The notes: a model not told the origin generated them from the sequence alone. A DNA stretch of 64,000 nt from Bacteroidales bacterium (GCA_025454755.1 JALONV010000009.1:1-64000), one strand, 5' to 3'; shown: positions 42,851 through 53,156, numbered from the stretch's first letter. Translations and numbers: made by a program.

Positions 42851-43444
42851 ATGAAACGAGTTAAACTTAAGGTAATGGGGATGTCTTACAGCCAGACTCA
42901 GTCGGGAGCATATGCGCTGCTTCTGATAGAGGAGAATGGCGAAAGACGCATCCCAATAATAATCGGAGGTTTCGAAGCTCAGGCTATTGTCATAAAACTC
43001 GAAAATCTGGAGCCACCAAGGCCTCTTACACATGACCTTTTCAAGAAATTTGCCGATCAGTTTAATATTACTGTAACCGAAGTGATGATCCATAAGCTTG
43101 AAGATGGCGTTTTCTTTTCAAGGCTGGTTTGCAATGATGGTAAAAATGAATATTCTATCGACAGCAGAACATCCGATGCAGTTGCCATCGCACTTAGGTT
43201 CGCCTGCCCCATCTACATTTCCGAAGAAATTCTTGAGAAGGCTCAGCTTACAAACAGCCCCACGGATGCAGATGTAACTGCCACGAATGAGGCCGATATT
43301 AAATATGAGCCAAACGGCAGATATGAAACTTTTACTGATGAAGAACTTTATAAAATGATCGATGATGCGGTGAAGACAGAAGACTACGAACGTGCTGCAG
43401 CAATCAGGGATGAAATCGATAAAAGAAAAAAGAAAAAAAGGTAA
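42851..43444 (+). CDS. Bifunctional nuclease family protein with UVR motif
   Basis: This 197-residue protein has a DUF151/BFN domain (LLLIEENGERRIPIIIGGFEAQAI, HDLFKKFADQFNITVTEVMIHKLEDGVFF, IDSRTSDAVAIALRF). It ends with a UvrB/UvrC-type motif (DAVKTEDYERAAAIRDEIDKRKK). Members were described as RNase/DNase-type nucleases in plants and are widespread in bacteria with unclear role. The UVR motif suggests contact with UvrA/B-type repair or with Clp-like proteins. It stands alone, with a TATATTTG -7 element at about 42793. Confidence 0.88.
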   Translation: MKRVKLKVMGMSYSQTQSGAYALLLIEENGERRIPIIIGGFEAQAIVIKLENLEPPRPLTHDLFKKFADQFNITVTEVMIHKLEDGVFFSRLVCNDGKNEYSIDSRTSDAVAIALRFACPIYISEEILEKAQLTNSPTDADVTATNEADIKYEPNGRYETFTDEELYKMIDDAVKTEDYERAAAIRDEIDKRKKKKR

Positions 43445-43529
43445 CCTCTGTTTCAGAATGCTTAAAGATACCGCTTATCAAAACAGGCTGCTCCAAAGCA
43501 TTAATCATAATTACAATTAATTCTTAAAG

Positions 43530-45476
43530 ATGAAACGGATTATTTCAGGAATTCTTCTCCTGTTTGTTTTTACAACATATTCTTTTACAAAGGACTACAA
43601 ACTTTTTTCACCTGACGGGAAAATATTGGTAACCATAAAGGCAGGTCCGGGATTTGTGTGGTCAGCCGCTTATAACGGAAAAAGTATTATATCTTCTGCT
43701 GAGGGAGGAATGATTCTTGGGACCGGAGCTATACCTGGAGAAACTGAAATGGTAAAAAAAGCGGTTTATAGCACTATCAACCAGGAGCTTATTCCTGTTG
43801 CACCCAATAAGAGATCGAAAATTACTGATAACTGCAATACGCTGTTAATTAGTTTTAGATCAGGCATTAACGTTCAGTTCAGAGCTTATAACGATGGTGT
43901 GGCATACAGGTTTGAGACTTCTTTCAGAAATGACATTATTGTAAAAGATGAAGTCACCGGCATTGAATTTCCTCCAGGCTCATTTTCATGGTATCCTCTT
44001 GAAGAGAGCTTCATGTCGCATAATGAAAGAGTTTACAGGTATTGTTCTCTCGACACTCTTGGCGAGAACCACCTTGCAAGCCTTCCCGCTCTGTTCGTTG
44101 CAAATGGCATCAATGTTCTGCTTACGGAATCAGACATTTCTGATTATCCCGGGATGTGGCTCAGCGACACAGGTCCCGGAAAGGTGAAGGGAGTACATCC
44201 ATTTTATCCTGCTGAAGAAAAACTGCAAGGCGACAGGGATCTGGTCGTCACGAAGACGAAGGATTATATTGCTTCCACAAAAGGAGCCAGAACATTTCCA
44301 TGGAGGGTTTTTGTGATCGCAGAGAAAGACGGACAGCTGATTGAAAGCGACCTGGTGTACAAGCTTGCCGCTCCATGCAAAATCAACGATACAAAGTGGA
44401 TAAAACCCGGTCAGGTTGCATGGGACTGGTGGAATGCCAATAATATATATGGTGTTAATTTCAGGGCCGGTATAAATACTGAAACGTATAAATATTATAT
44501 CGATTTCGCATCATCGAACGGTATCGAATATGTGATCCTTGATGAAGGGTGGTATAAAAAAGGAACTGTCCTGGAGTCGATACCTGAAATTGATATGCCG
44601 GAGCTTTGCAGATATGGGGAAAGCAAAAATGTAGGCGTTATACTCTGGGTCGTATGGAAAACATTCTGGGACAAAATTGATGACGCAGTTGCCTTATATG
44701 AAAAATGGGGCGTAAAGGGTGTAAAAGTTGACTTCATGCAAAGAGATGACCAGCCTTTGGTCAACTTTTACCACGAAGCAATGCAGAAAACTGCAGAACA
44801 TCATCTGCTTATCGATTTTCACGGAGCCTATAAGCCTGACGGAGCAGGTCGTACATGGCCTAATGCGCTTACGAGAGAAGGAGTAAAAGGACTGGAAAAC
44901 AGCAAATGGAGCAAGGATATTACTCCCGATCACAATCTCATGCTTCCTTTTATCAGGATGGTTGCAGGTCCGATGGATTATACACCCGGCGCCATGCTGA
45001 ACTTTGAGAAGAATAATTTCACCCCAATTTTCAATCGTCCCGGAAGCCAGGGTACCAGGGTGCATCAAATGGCACTTTATGTGATCTTTGAAAGCCCGCT
45101 TCAAATGCTCGCAGACTCTCCGACTAACTATATGAAGGAGCAGGAGTGCACAGACTTTCTTGTGAAAATTCCGGTTGTATGGGACGACACCAGGGTGCTC
45201 GATGCGAAGATCGGAGATTACCTGCTTATTGCACGCAAATCAGGGGATGACTGGTTTGTGGGAGCATTGACCGACTGGACAGCACGTGAGATGGAACTTG
45301 ATCTGTCATTCCTGCCGGCTGGGAATTATTCCATTGAAATATTCAGGGATGGAATAAATGCCGACCGGCATGCACAGGATTACAAGCATGTTACACAGGA
45401 AGTCAGGGCAGGAGAAAAGATAAAAATAGATATGGTTTCGGGCGGTGGATGGGTAGCAAAAATATCTCCGGAATAA
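43530..45476 (+). CDS. GH97 alpha-glycosidase (retaining type)
   Basis: The 648-residue exported enzyme has a signal peptide (MKRIISGILLLFVFTTYSFT) and an N-terminal super-sandwich (SPDGKILVTIKAGPGFVWSA). The (beta/alpha)8 barrel contains AWDWWNANNIYGVNF, YVILDEGWYKKG and GVKGVKVDFMQRDDQ, and a C-terminal beta domain follows. In GH97, an Asp in the KVDF(M) position is the nucleophile of retaining members, whereas SusB-type inverting members lack it. The visible KVDF therefore suggests a retaining alpha-galactosidase-like activity. It acts in the periplasm or outside. It is followed by thyA after 20 bases, but a functional link is unlikely. Confidence 0.9.
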   Translation: MKRIISGILLLFVFTTYSFTKDYKLFSPDGKILVTIKAGPGFVWSAAYNGKSIISSAEGGMILGTGAIPGETEMVKKAVYSTINQELIPVAPNKRSKITDNCNTLLISFRSGINVQFRAYNDGVAYRFETSFRNDIIVKDEVTGIEFPPGSFSWYPLEESFMSHNERVYRYCSLDTLGENHLASLPALFVANGINVLLTESDISDYPGMWLSDTGPGKVKGVHPFYPAEEKLQGDRDLVVTKTKDYIASTKGARTFPWRVFVIAEKDGQLIESDLVYKLAAPCKINDTKWIKPGQVAWDWWNANNIYGVNFRAGINTETYKYYIDFASSNGIEYVILDEGWYKKGTVLESIPEIDMPELCRYGESKNVGVILWVVWKTFWDKIDDAVALYEKWGVKGVKVDFMQRDDQPLVNFYHEAMQKTAEHHLLIDFHGAYKPDGAGRTWPNALTREGVKGLENSKWSKDITPDHNLMLPFIRMVAGPMDYTPGAMLNFEKNNFTPIFNRPGSQGTRVHQMALYVIFESPLQMLADSPTNYMKEQECTDFLVKIPVVWDDTRVLDAKIGDYLLIARKSGDDWFVGALTDWTAREMELDLSFLPAGNYSIEIFRDGINADRHAQDYKHVTQEVRAGEKIKIDMVSGGGWVAKISPE

Positions 45477-45496
45477 TAGTTTTTATTCTGATTTGA

Positions 45497-46291
45497 ATGA
45501 AGCAATATCTCGATCTTCTTGATCATGTAATCAGGCATGGTATACATAAAGAGGACCGGACAGGCACCGGGACCATCAGTGTTTTCGGTTACCAGATGAG
45601 GTTTAACCTTGAAGCGGGTTTTCCTCTGCTGACCACCAAGAAACTCCATGTGAAATCGATAATTCATGAGCTGCTCTGGTTTATAGCCGGGGATACCAAC
45701 CTCAAATACCTGAATGACAATGAAGTAAGTATCTGGAACGAATGGGCAGACAATGACGGCAATCTTGGGCCGATATATGGATATCAGTGGCGATCATGGC
45801 CGGCAGCCGATGGCAGAAAAATCGACCAGATCTCAGAGGTGATCAGCAGCATAAAGAAGTCGCCTGACTCAAGGCGACATATTGTAAGCACCTGGAATGT
45901 AGGTGAACTTGAAAAAATGGCACTTCCTCCATGCCATGTTATGTTCCAGTTTTATGTGGCAGGAGGTAGACTTTCATGTCAGCTCTACCAGAGAAGCTGT
46001 GATCTCTTCATTGGAGTGCCCTTCAATATTGCATCATATTCCCTTCTTACACTGATGGTTGCACAGGTAACAGGACTTAAACCGGGAGATTTTATCCACA
46101 CCCTCGGTGACGCTCACATCTACCTGAACCATATTGAGCAGGTAAAGCTTCAGCTCACTAGAGAACCATATCCTTTGCCAAAAATGAAAATTAATCCCAA
46201 AGTTGATGATATTTTAAAATTCAGGTTCGGGGATTTCGAGCTGACTAATTATGTGTCACACCCTCATATTAAAGGAGAAATATCGGTATAA
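45497..46291 (+). CDS. thyA: Thymidylate synthase
   Basis: This 264-residue enzyme methylates dUMP with methylene-tetrahydrofolate. The catalytic cysteine is in [12 protein letters not shown], and [24 protein letters not shown] and [21 protein letters not shown] are classical. The length equals that of E. coli ThyA. folA follows after 5 bases, the common thyA-folA pair that balances dihydrofolate production and reduction. Confidence 0.98.
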   Translation: MKQYLDLLDHVIRHGIHKEDRTGTGTISVFGYQMRFNLEAGFPLLTTKKLHVKSIIHELLWFIAGDTNLKYLNDNEVSIWNEWADNDGNLGPIYGYQWRSWPAADGRKIDQISEVISSIKKSPDSRRHIVSTWNVGELEKMALPPCHVMFQFYVAGGRLSCQLYQRSCDLFIGVPFNIASYSLLTLMVAQVTGLKPGDFIHTLGDAHIYLNHIEQVKLQLTREPYPLPKMKINPKVDDILKFRFGDFELTNYVSHPHIKGEISV

Positions 46292-46296
46292 AATCA

Positions 46297-46791
46297 ATGT
46301 CTATGATCTCAATAATTGTCGCTGTTTCAGAAGACCTGGGTATCGGAAAGAACAATGATCTTTTATGGCACCTGCCTGAAGATATGAAAAGGTTCAAGAG
46401 GCTTACCACAGGCAATACTGTGATTATGGGGAAGCGAACATGGGAGTCGCTCCCGAAAAGGCCTCTTCCGGGGAGGAAAAATGTAGTGATCACCGATATT
46501 CCCCACGAAAACTTTGAGGGAGCAGTAGCGGCATATTCCATTGATGATGCAGTAGCCAAATGCAAAGGAGACAATGAGATATTCATCATGGGGGGAGGCA
46601 GTATCTACAGACAGTTCATGCCGCTGGCCGACAGGCTTTATATTACACATGTGCATAAAAGTCAGGACGCAGATGTATATTTCCCGAAGATCGACCCTGA
46701 AATCTGGGAAGTAGTTGAGAAAGAAGAATTTAAGGAAGAAGGTGAGGGGATACCGTATACCTATGTAATATACGAACGGAAGAAAACCTGA
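46297..46791 (+). CDS. folA: Dihydrofolate reductase
   Basis: This 164-residue enzyme reduces dihydrofolate with NADPH. ISIIVAVSEDLGIGKNNDLLWHLPEDMKRFK (substrate and NADPH sites), GKRTWESLPKRPLPGRKNVV and IMGGGSIYRQFMPLADRLYITHV are signatures. Translated close behind thyA. Confidence 0.97.
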   Translation: MSMISIIVAVSEDLGIGKNNDLLWHLPEDMKRFKRLTTGNTVIMGKRTWESLPKRPLPGRKNVVITDIPHENFEGAVAAYSIDDAVAKCKGDNEIFIMGGGSIYRQFMPLADRLYITHVHKSQDADVYFPKIDPEIWEVVEKEEFKEEGEGIPYTYVIYERKKT

Positions 46792-46899
46792 TAGAGACTG
46801 AAAAATATCCCTGAAAAAAACCTGTTTCCGATTAAACCTTTTAATGCGACTATCATCTAAATGGTTGTTGATCGGAATTATTCACTTAAAATATGATTT

Positions 46900-47739
46900 A
46901 TGAAAACAAAGATTTTCTTAATGATTGCAGCACTTGCAATATTTTCATTTACATCATGCGACAAGCAGTCAGACATCGACCAGACAAGCATTGACCTGGC
47001 CAATGATGATGCAGTAAGCGATGCGATTTATGAAGATGTATTCAGCTCTGTCGATAATGCCGACATTATTCTTGATAACTACATGAAGAGCGGCTATGCA
47101 AAATCTGCAGTCGCCGATTCTTGTCCTCTTGTAACAATCGATCATCCCGATGATGCGAAATGGCCGAAAACGATCACAATTGATTTCGGAACGCTGTGCA
47201 CTGGATTATATGACAACACCAGGTCAGGAAAAATAATCACTGTCGTAACTGGCCCGAGGCTTCAGCAAGGATCCAAGAAAACCGTCACATTCGATAACTA
47301 TTATGTCAACGGAATCAAAGTTGAAGGCACAAAAGTGATTGAAAACATGGGTTACAATAACAACCAAAACATGGTTTTTACAGCTACACTCACAGGCGGC
47401 AAACTTACCCTTGTTAATGGCAGAACAATTGAACGTTCATTCACCCATGAGCGTGAATGGATTGCCGGGTTGCTGACAAAGTACATTTGGGATGACGAAT
47501 GTTTCATTACCGGAACAGCAAATGGCATTACATTAAAAGGAGTAAGTTTTACCAATACCATCACCTCTGCGCTTCACTGGAAACGTGTATGCAGGTTTAT
47601 TGTAAGTGGTGTTGTAAAAATCGAAAGGGAAGGACTTGAACCTGTTGTACTGAACTATGGCGAAGGTGAATGTGATGCTAAAGCAACTCTTACCATGGGC
47701 GATCAGACAAAAGAGATACTGCTTAAATACCACAGGTAA
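46900..47739 (+). CDS. Lipoprotein of unknown function
   Basis: The 279-residue lipoprotein (ALAIFSFTSCDKQ) has a first helical part with acidic DQTSIDLANDDAVSDAIYEDVFSSVDNAD. A beta-rich part follows, containing TITIDFGTLCTGLYDNTRSGKI and CDAKATLTMGDQTKEILL. Single-copy envelope lipoproteins with this layout are common in Bacteroidota, but I could not assign a named family. A convergent terminator lies directly behind. Confidence 0.65.
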   Translation: MKTKIFLMIAALAIFSFTSCDKQSDIDQTSIDLANDDAVSDAIYEDVFSSVDNADIILDNYMKSGYAKSAVADSCPLVTIDHPDDAKWPKTITIDFGTLCTGLYDNTRSGKIITVVTGPRLQQGSKKTVTFDNYYVNGIKVEGTKVIENMGYNNNQNMVFTATLTGGKLTLVNGRTIERSFTHEREWIAGLLTKYIWDDECFITGTANGITLKGVSFTNTITSALHWKRVCRFIVSGVVKIEREGLEPVVLNYGEGECDAKATLTMGDQTKEILLKYHR

Positions 47740-47753
47740 TATTAGTGCAAAAT

Positions 47754-47784
47754 AAGGGGGTTGAAATTTCAGCCCCCTTTTTTT
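47754..47784 (+). terminator. Intrinsic terminator after the lipoprotein gene
   Basis: AAGGGGGTTGAAA and TTTCAGCCCCCTT form an 11-bp stem directly followed by T7. The T-tract reaches into the clpX stop region, so it serves the plus-strand gene, and more weakly the convergent clpX. Confidence 0.85.
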
Positions 47785-49000
47785 ATGATACCCTGAGCAC
47801 CTTCATATCTATTCTTTCGAGCTTGCTGTTCGCATAGTCGAGTGTAATTGTCAGCTCATCTTTGCCTATCGAAGGCATATCGAACATAGCATCGAGCATA
47901 ATGGTTTCGCATATCGATCTGAGTCCGCGTGCACCAAGCTTGAACTCGACAGCTTTATCCACAATAAAATCCAGCACGCCGTCAGCAAAGGTAAGTTCGA
48001 TGTTGTCCATCCTGAAAAGCTTTACATATTGCTTGACAAGTGCATTTTTTGGTTCGGTAAGGATAGCCCTGAGAGCTTTTTTATCAAGCGGATCAAGATG
48101 GGTCACTACCGGCAGCCTTCCTATGATCTCGGGGATCATTCCATAAGCCCGCAGATCCTGCGGTGCTATATATTTCAGAAGATTATCCTTGTCGACCTTT
48201 TCCCTGTTCTTTGATGCTCCATATCCTACAATCTGGGTATTAAGCCGTTGTGCGATTTTCTTTTCAATGCCGACAAAAGCCCCGCCGCATATAAATAGGA
48301 TATTCTTGGTATCGACAGGTATCATCTTTTGTTCGGGATGCTTTCGTCCGCCCTGTGGAGGCACATTAACTATCGATCCTTCAAGGAGTTTCAGCAATCC
48401 CTGCTGTACACCCTCTCCGGATACATCGCGTGTTATGGAAGGATTATCGCCCTCTTTCCTTGCAATTTTGTCGATCTCGTCGATGAATACAATGCCTTTT
48501 TCGGCTGCCTTTACGTCATAATCGGCGTTCTGCAGAAGACGTGTGAGAAGGCTTTCTATATCTTCGCCGACATAACCGGCTTCGGTAAGCACCGTCGCGT
48601 CGACTATGGTGAAGGGGACGTGCAGCATTTTTGCAACAGTTCTGGCCAGAAGGGTTTTCCCCGTTCCTGTTTCTCCTGCCAGAATTATATTCGATTTTTC
48701 GATCTCGATATCCTCGGGATCAGGTTTCTGCATCAGCCTTTTATAATGGTTATATACGGCTACGGATATAACCTTCTTGGCCATATCCTGTCCGATAACA
48801 TACTGGTCGAGGAAATTCTTTATCTCGGTGGGTTTAAGAAGATTAATTGTGTCGAATGACACATTCTTTTTAGTACCGAGCTCTTCATTCATTATGCCAT
48901 AGGCCTGTTCAATGCAATGGTCGCATATATGGCCCTCGAGACCAGCTATCAGTATGTTGGCCTCTTTTTTTGTCCTGCCGCAAAATGAACACTTATCCAT
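47783..49000 (-). CDS. clpX: ATP-dependent Clp protease ATP-binding subunit ClpX
   Basis: This 405-residue AAA+ unfoldase has the N-terminal zinc-binding domain ([17 protein letters not shown]...CDHC), Walker [17 protein letters not shown], Walker B VFIDEIDK, sensor-type GRLPVV and the ClpP-binding loop region near IVGYGASKN. It feeds substrates to ClpP, whose gene lies 2 bases upstream on the same strand. Confidence 0.98.
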   Translation of the reverse strand: MDKCSFCGRTKKEANILIAGLEGHICDHCIEQAYGIMNEELGTKKNVSFDTINLLKPTEIKNFLDQYVIGQDMAKKVISVAVYNHYKRLMQKPDPEDIEIEKSNIILAGETGTGKTLLARTVAKMLHVPFTIVDATVLTEAGYVGEDIESLLTRLLQNADYDVKAAEKGIVFIDEIDKIARKEGDNPSITRDVSGEGVQQGLLKLLEGSIVNVPPQGGRKHPEQKMIPVDTKNILFICGGAFVGIEKKIAQRLNTQIVGYGASKNREKVDKDNLLKYIAPQDLRAYGMIPEIIGRLPVVTHLDPLDKKALRAILTEPKNALVKQYVKLFRMDNIELTFADGVLDFIVDKAVEFKLGARGLRSICETIMLDAMFDMPSIGKDELTITLDYANSKLERIDMKVLRVS

Positions 49001-49002
49001 TT

Positions 49003-49686
49003 TTATTTATGATCGTTTCTTACAAGGATCTCATCAATCATGCCGTAATCCTTTGCTTCCTGTGATGTCATCCAGTGATCCCTGTCGGAATCTTTTTCGA
49101 CTTTTTCAACGGGATTACCCGAGTGGAGAGCAATGATCTCATAAAGTTCCCTTTTGATTTTCATGATCTCGCGTGCCTGGATTTCAATATCTGAAGCCTG
49201 ACCTTCAACGCCGCCCATAGGCTGGTGGATCATTATGCGTGAATGTTTCAGTGCTGATCTTTTTCCCTTCGTGCCCGCTGTAAGGAGGACAGCTCCCATT
49301 GAAGCGGCCATCCCGGTGCAGATGGTTGCAATGTCGGAAGAGATATACTGCATTGTATCGTATATGCCAAGTCCTGCATTGACAGATCCTCCCGGTGTAT
49401 TGAAATAGATCTGGATATCTTTACCGGGGTCTGAAGAATCGAGGTACAGAAGCTGTGCCTGAACGATGTTTGCAACATAATCGTCAATCGGAAGGCCGAG
49501 GAAAATAATCCTGTCCATCATCAGCCTTGAGAAGACGTCCATGGATGCTACATTTAACTGTCGTTCCTCTATGATTGTAGGAGATATATAGGCGTCGGCA
49601 ATTATGGAAGAGTACCTGTGAAGGGAGAGGCTGCTTATTCCGCGCCTGCTTCGTGCAAATCTGCCAAAATCGTCAATAATATTCAT
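49003..49686 (-). CDS. clpP: ATP-dependent Clp protease proteolytic subunit
   Basis: This 227-residue serine protease has the catalytic serine in [15 protein letters not shown] and the histidine in [20 protein letters not shown]. Family segments [34 protein letters not shown] and [25 protein letters not shown] are intact. The N-terminal extension of about 30 residues is longer than in E. coli. A -7 box (TATCTTTG at 49712-49719) and a perfect palindrome lie upstream. It forms an operon with clpX. Confidence 0.97.
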   Translation of the reverse strand: MNIIDDFGRFARSRRGISSLSLHRYSSIIADAYISPTIIEERQLNVASMDVFSRLMMDRIIFLGLPIDDYVANIVQAQLLYLDSSDPGKDIQIYFNTPGGSVNAGLGIYDTMQYISSDIATICTGMAASMGAVLLTAGTKGKRSALKHSRIMIHQPMGGVEGQASDIEIQAREIMKIKRELYEIIALHSGNPVEKVEKDSDRDHWMTSQEAKDYGMIDEILVRNDHK

Positions 49687-49711
49687 TTCACTCTGTTTTA
49701 GGATTAAGGAT

Positions 49712-49719
49712 CAAAGATA
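49712..49719 (-). promoter_or_regulatory. -7 element upstream of clpP
   Basis: On the minus strand TATCTTTG is a perfect TAnnTTTG element, 26 bases before the clpP ATG. The expected -33 position coincides with the tig palindrome. Confidence 0.55.
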
Positions 49720-49736
49720 TGAAAATTATAAATATG

Positions 49737-49758
49737 ATCGTAATCAGCTGATTACGAT
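49737..49758. repeat. Perfect 22-bp palindrome over the tig stop codon and clpP -33 region
   Basis: ATCGTAATCAG followed directly by CTGATTACGAT is identical to its own reverse complement. It contains the trigger-factor stop codon and covers the -33 position of the clpP promoter. It could be an operator or an RNA hairpin. Confidence 0.8.
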
Positions 49759-51104
49759 TCAAAAAGCTTGTTGAACTCTTCCGCGGTAATCTTTTTGTCC
49801 TCTGTTTTTACAATCTCTTTCAGCTTCACCAGAACTTTATCTTCCAGGATCTTATCGGCAATTCTTTTAGCATCGTCTTCTCTCTTGAGGGTCTCTTTTG
49901 CATAATTTCCTATCTGCTCATCGGTAGCATAAAATAGCCCGTACTGCCTGAACTGGTACCTTGTAATATTCTCAGCCTCTTTCTGAAGCTCCTCTTCACT
50001 GATCTTCATTTCATTATCTTTTGCGACCTTATTCCTTATCAGCTGCCATTTCAGGTCCTGCCTGAAGCTGTCGAATTCTTTTTCTATCTGTTCGCCGGTA
50101 GTGTTCTCGTTAACCTTAAGGAGCCATTTTTTCAGGAAATTTTCAGGAAGGCTGAATTCGGTATTATCCAGGATGAGCTTCTTGATATCCTGCATCAGTT
50201 TGAAATCGCTTTCGCGATTTAGACTGGCAGCTATTTCCTCTTCGATCTTCTTCATGAATTCCTCTTCAGAGTTTACCACTCCTTCGCCGTAGATCCTGTT
50301 AAAAAGCTCCTGGTTAAGATCAGCACCGTGGAACCTTGATATTTCTCCTATGGTAAACCTGAATTTGCCTTCGAGTCCTTCAACTTCCTCTTTCTTCCTG
50401 CCAAGCAGACCTGCAATCTCAGAATCATTCGGGAATGCCTTTTTTATATCAAAATCGATCGATTCATTTTCCTTTTTTCCAATGAAATCCTTCTTTATTT
50501 CTTCGTCTTTGATGATATCGACTGCGAGAGTTGCCTTTTCATTTGTGATGCCATTGGTTTTTGGATTGCCCTGATCATCGAGAGCTTCAATCTTTCCCTT
50601 CAGGATATCCTTATCTTCGGCAATCTCCTCCTTTTTAAATTCACCATAACGGCGGGTATAGTTGGCCAGATAGTCATTTTTCATTTTTTCGTCGATGGTT
50701 ATCTCATACAGATTGACCTTGTTTTTTTTGCCAAGGGTTATTGTAATTGCAGGTGCAAGTCCCAGTTCAAATGAGAAGTTGAAGTCATCCTGTTTTTCAA
50801 AATCGATCTTTTCCTGTTCATCAGATTTCGGGAGCGGATCTCCAAGAATTTCGATCTTTTCATCGGCGATGTATTTATGTATATTCTCGCTGACTGTTTT
50901 ATTTATCTCATCAACCTTTACAGCAAAGCCATACATTTTTCTGATCAGGTCAATAGGCACCATGCCCGGACGGAATCCCTTGATATTGGCTTTTTTACGA
51001 TAGTCTCTAAGCACTTTCTCGACTTTCTCCAGGTAATCATTTTTTTCGATCCTCACTTTCAGAACTGCATTCAGATCATCGATGTTTTCTCTTGTGATAT
51101 TCAT
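49752..51104 (-). CDS. tig: Trigger factor
   Basis: This ribosome-associated chaperone of about 450 residues begins MNITRENIDDLNAVLKVRIEKNDYLEKVEKVLRDYRKKANIKGFRPGMVPIDLIRKMYG. That segment includes the ribosome-binding signature (GFRPGMVP). The FKBP-like PPIase domain is degenerate (FELGLAPAITITLGKK), as in other Bacteroidota, and the C-terminal helical arms are intact. The ORF-track start at 51221 lies inside the tRNA-Leu gene and is not used. clpP and clpX follow. Confidence 0.94.
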   Translation of the reverse strand: MNITRENIDDLNAVLKVRIEKNDYLEKVEKVLRDYRKKANIKGFRPGMVPIDLIRKMYGFAVKVDEINKTVSENIHKYIADEKIEILGDPLPKSDEQEKIDFEKQDDFNFSFELGLAPAITITLGKKNKVNLYEITIDEKMKNDYLANYTRRYGEFKKEEIAEDKDILKGKIEALDDQGNPKTNGITNEKATLAVDIIKDEEIKKDFIGKKENESIDFDIKKAFPNDSEIAGLLGRKKEEVEGLEGKFRFTIGEISRFHGADLNQELFNRIYGEGVVNSEEEFMKKIEEEIAASLNRESDFKLMQDIKKLILDNTEFSLPENFLKKWLLKVNENTTGEQIEKEFDSFRQDLKWQLIRNKVAKDNEMKISEEELQKEAENITRYQFRQYGLFYATDEQIGNYAKETLKREDDAKRIADKILEDKVLVKLKEIVKTEDKKITAEEFNKLFES

Positions 51105-51126
51105 ATTTCTGTTTTTGATTTTATTT

Positions 51127-51170
51127 AAAAAAACCGCCAACTCACATTTTGCTGAGGTTATGGGCGGTTT
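51127..51170 (-). terminator. Terminator between tRNA-Leu and tig
   Basis: On the minus strand AAACCGCC and GGCGGTTT with a T7 tract form a stem around a partly paired centre. It ends 23 bases before the tig ATG, so tig transcription must start inside or pass through it. Confidence 0.65.
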
Positions 51171-51180
51171 TCGTTGTTGT

Positions 51181-51262
51181 GCGGATGAAGGGACTCGAAC
51201 CCCCACGTCATTAAGACACAAGATCCTAAGTCTTGCTCGGCTACCAATTACGACACATCCGC
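51181..51262 (-). tRNA. tRNA-Leu (anticodon UAG)
   Basis: The minus-strand sequence folds into a class II tRNA of 82 bases. The acceptor GCGGATG pairs with CATCCGC, the anticodon arm is CAAGA CTTAGGA TCTTG with anticodon TAG, and there is an extended variable arm (TGTCTTAATGACG) and a TpsiC arm GGGGGTTCGAGTCCC. The CCA end is not encoded. Confidence 0.97.
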
Positions 51263-51274
51263 GTAAAACCGGTG

Positions 51275-51305
51275 CGAAAGTACAGAATTTTATTGTTTTA
51301 ACAAA
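51275..51305 (-). promoter_or_regulatory. Promoter of tRNA-Leu
   Basis: On the minus strand TTTG (51302-51305) and TACTTTCG (51275-51282) are 19 bases apart, close to the consensus. It lies directly upstream of the tRNA. Confidence 0.65.
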
Positions 51306-51314
51306 GAGGAGCGG

Positions 51315-52040
51315 CTATCTGCGGAGCTCAAAGTTCTTTCCGAGGTACACCGTTCTGACATGTTCGTCTTCAGCCAGCTGTTTTGAGGTGCCGGATTTAA
51401 GTATTTTTCCTTCGAACAGCAGGTAAGCGCGATCGGTGATTGACAGGGTTTCGTGGACATTATGATCAGTGATCAGTATCCCGATGTTCTTATTCTTCAG
51501 GTGCGATACGATACTCTGGATATCCTCAACGGCAATGGGATCGACTCCTGCAAAGGGTTCGTCGAGAAGTATAAATTTAGGTTTAAGGGCAAGGGCTCTT
51601 GCTATTTCGGTTCTTCTTCTTTCGCCGCCTGAAAGCTGTATCCCTTTGCTTTTTCTGATCTTCTGCAGGCCGAATTCCTGAAGAAGGTTTTCCATCCTTT
51701 CTGTCTGTTCTTTTTTCGGGAAACCCGACATTTCAAGCACTGCCTTCAGGTTATCTTCAACCGACAGGTTCCTGAATACTGAAGCCTCCTGGGCCAGGTA
51801 TCCGATGCCCTTGCGGGCACGCTTGTAAACAGGCAGGGTGGTGATATCCTCATCATCAAGGAATATCTTTCCTTCCTTTGGCCTTATCAAACCAACAATC
51901 ATGTAGAAAGAAGTCGTCTTTCCGGCGCCATTCGGCCCAAGCAGACCTACTATTTCTCCCTGCTCAACATCAATAGAAACATGGTCGACAACAGTTCTGT
52001 TGTGATATCTTTTAACCAGGTTTTCAGTGTAAAGTTTCAT
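51315..52040 (-). CDS. lptB: LPS export ABC transporter ATP-binding protein LptB
   Basis: This 241-residue ABC ATPase has Walker [17 protein letters not shown], signature [15 protein letters not shown], Walker [14 protein letters not shown] and the H-loop ITDHN. The [12 protein letters not shown] region and start [20 protein letters not shown] are typical for LptB. It powers lipopolysaccharide transport from the inner membrane via LptFG. The tatC gene lies 8 bases upstream. Confidence 0.95.
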   Translation of the reverse strand: MKLYTENLVKRYHNRTVVDHVSIDVEQGEIVGLLGPNGAGKTTSFYMIVGLIRPKEGKIFLDDEDITTLPVYKRARKGIGYLAQEASVFRNLSVEDNLKAVLEMSGFPKKEQTERMENLLQEFGLQKIRKSKGIQLSGGERRRTEIARALALKPKFILLDEPFAGVDPIAVEDIQSIVSHLKNKNIGILITDHNVHETLSITDRAYLLFEGKILKSGTSKQLAEDEHVRTVYLGKNFELRR

Positions 52041-52048
52041 GGGAAATA

Positions 52049-52948
52049 TTATTTTGTTACTGCCGACTTTTCAGTCTTTTCCTCATTGCTCATGAACTCG
52101 TCATGTTTTTTCTGCTTCGATCTCATTACTCCTGCCGAAATGAAAATACTTATCTCATAAAGCACAAGCAGCGGAATAGCTACCAGCATTTGTGAGAAAA
52201 CATCGGGAGGAGTGATTATCGCCGCCATGATGAAAATAACGACAATAGCATGCTTTCTGTATTTTCTCATAAAAGCCGGCGTAATGATCCCTATCTTTGT
52301 GAGAAAAAATGCGATTATCGGAAGCTCAAAAACTATACCTGTCGCAAAGCAGACCGAAGTGAGCGTGCCAATGTAGGATCTTATATTAATTTGATTGAGT
52401 ACATTAGGGCTCACCTGGTAAGAGGTAAGGAAATGAATCGAAAGAGGTGCAAGTAAAAAGTATCCGAAGAGAACTCCCGTGAAAAACAGCAAAGTAGAAG
52501 CAAGAACCGCCCCTCTTGCGTGTTTTGCCTCGTTGGAATGCAGGGCAGGTCTGAAAAAAGCCCAGAATTCCCTTATTACGAAAGGAAAAGCAAGAATTAA
52601 TCCGGATACCAGTGCTACAATAATGTGGGTCGTGATCTGACCAGCCATCTTAATGCTTATCAGCTGAAATGGGTTCCCTGTGTTTATACAGAGGATATCA
52701 GGATTCCTGGTAATTCCGACGGAAGCCAGGTAGTTTCCAAACTGACAAAACAAACGGTTCGTAATAAAATCAGATTGGGAAGGCGCAATTAAAATCGTGT
52801 CGAAGAGCAGAGATTTAAAGCAGAATGCCACTATCATGAAAGACACAATTGCCACCAGTGATCTTATTATATGCCACCTTAGTTCCTCGAGATGTTCCAG
52901 AAATGACATCTCTGCTTCCCCTTTCCTGCTCTTCCATTTAAACGCCAT
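52049..52948 (-). CDS. tatC: Sec-independent protein translocase TatC
   Basis: This 299-residue membrane protein has six helices. [21 protein letters not shown] is the conserved cytoplasmic N-terminus and first helix, and [20 protein letters not shown] and [20 protein letters not shown] are family signatures. It forms the twin-arginine translocase that exports folded proteins. One Tat-type substrate remnant, the aldo/keto reductase pseudogene, occurs at 2.9 kb. The C-terminal about 30 residues are charged and cytoplasmic. Confidence 0.95.
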   Translation of the reverse strand: MAFKWKSRKGEAEMSFLEHLEELRWHIIRSLVAIVSFMIVAFCFKSLLFDTILIAPSQSDFITNRLFCQFGNYLASVGITRNPDILCINTGNPFQLISIKMAGQITTHIIVALVSGLILAFPFVIREFWAFFRPALHSNEAKHARGAVLASTLLFFTGVLFGYFLLAPLSIHFLTSYQVSPNVLNQINIRSYIGTLTSVCFATGIVFELPIIAFFLTKIGIITPAFMRKYRKHAIVVIFIMAAIITPPDVFSQMLVAIPLLVLYEISIFISAGVMRSKQKKHDEFMSNEEKTEKSAVTK

Positions 52949-53156
52949 CTGTAGCCACCTGTTTTGAAATTCAGCGTGTAAAGATGATAAATCTTACAAT
53001 TCAAAACAACAACAGCATCATGTAATGTTCTATTTATGGGGAACAATTGTGTTAATTATTTATTAAAACTAGCAATTGATAAGTAAAATTATTAATTTAG
53101 ATAAACTGTTGAAATGAATAAACTGATATACAGATGTTTATTCTATAAAGAATTGA

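Noticed and set aside
51105-51221. N-terminal extension of the trigger factor ORF
   Set aside because: It runs through the tRNA-Leu and its terminator; the conserved trigger factor start is MNITREN at 51104.
51181-51262. tRNA-Leu as an attachment site for an integrated element
   Set aside because: No duplicated tRNA end or integrase gene was found; both flanks are housekeeping genes.
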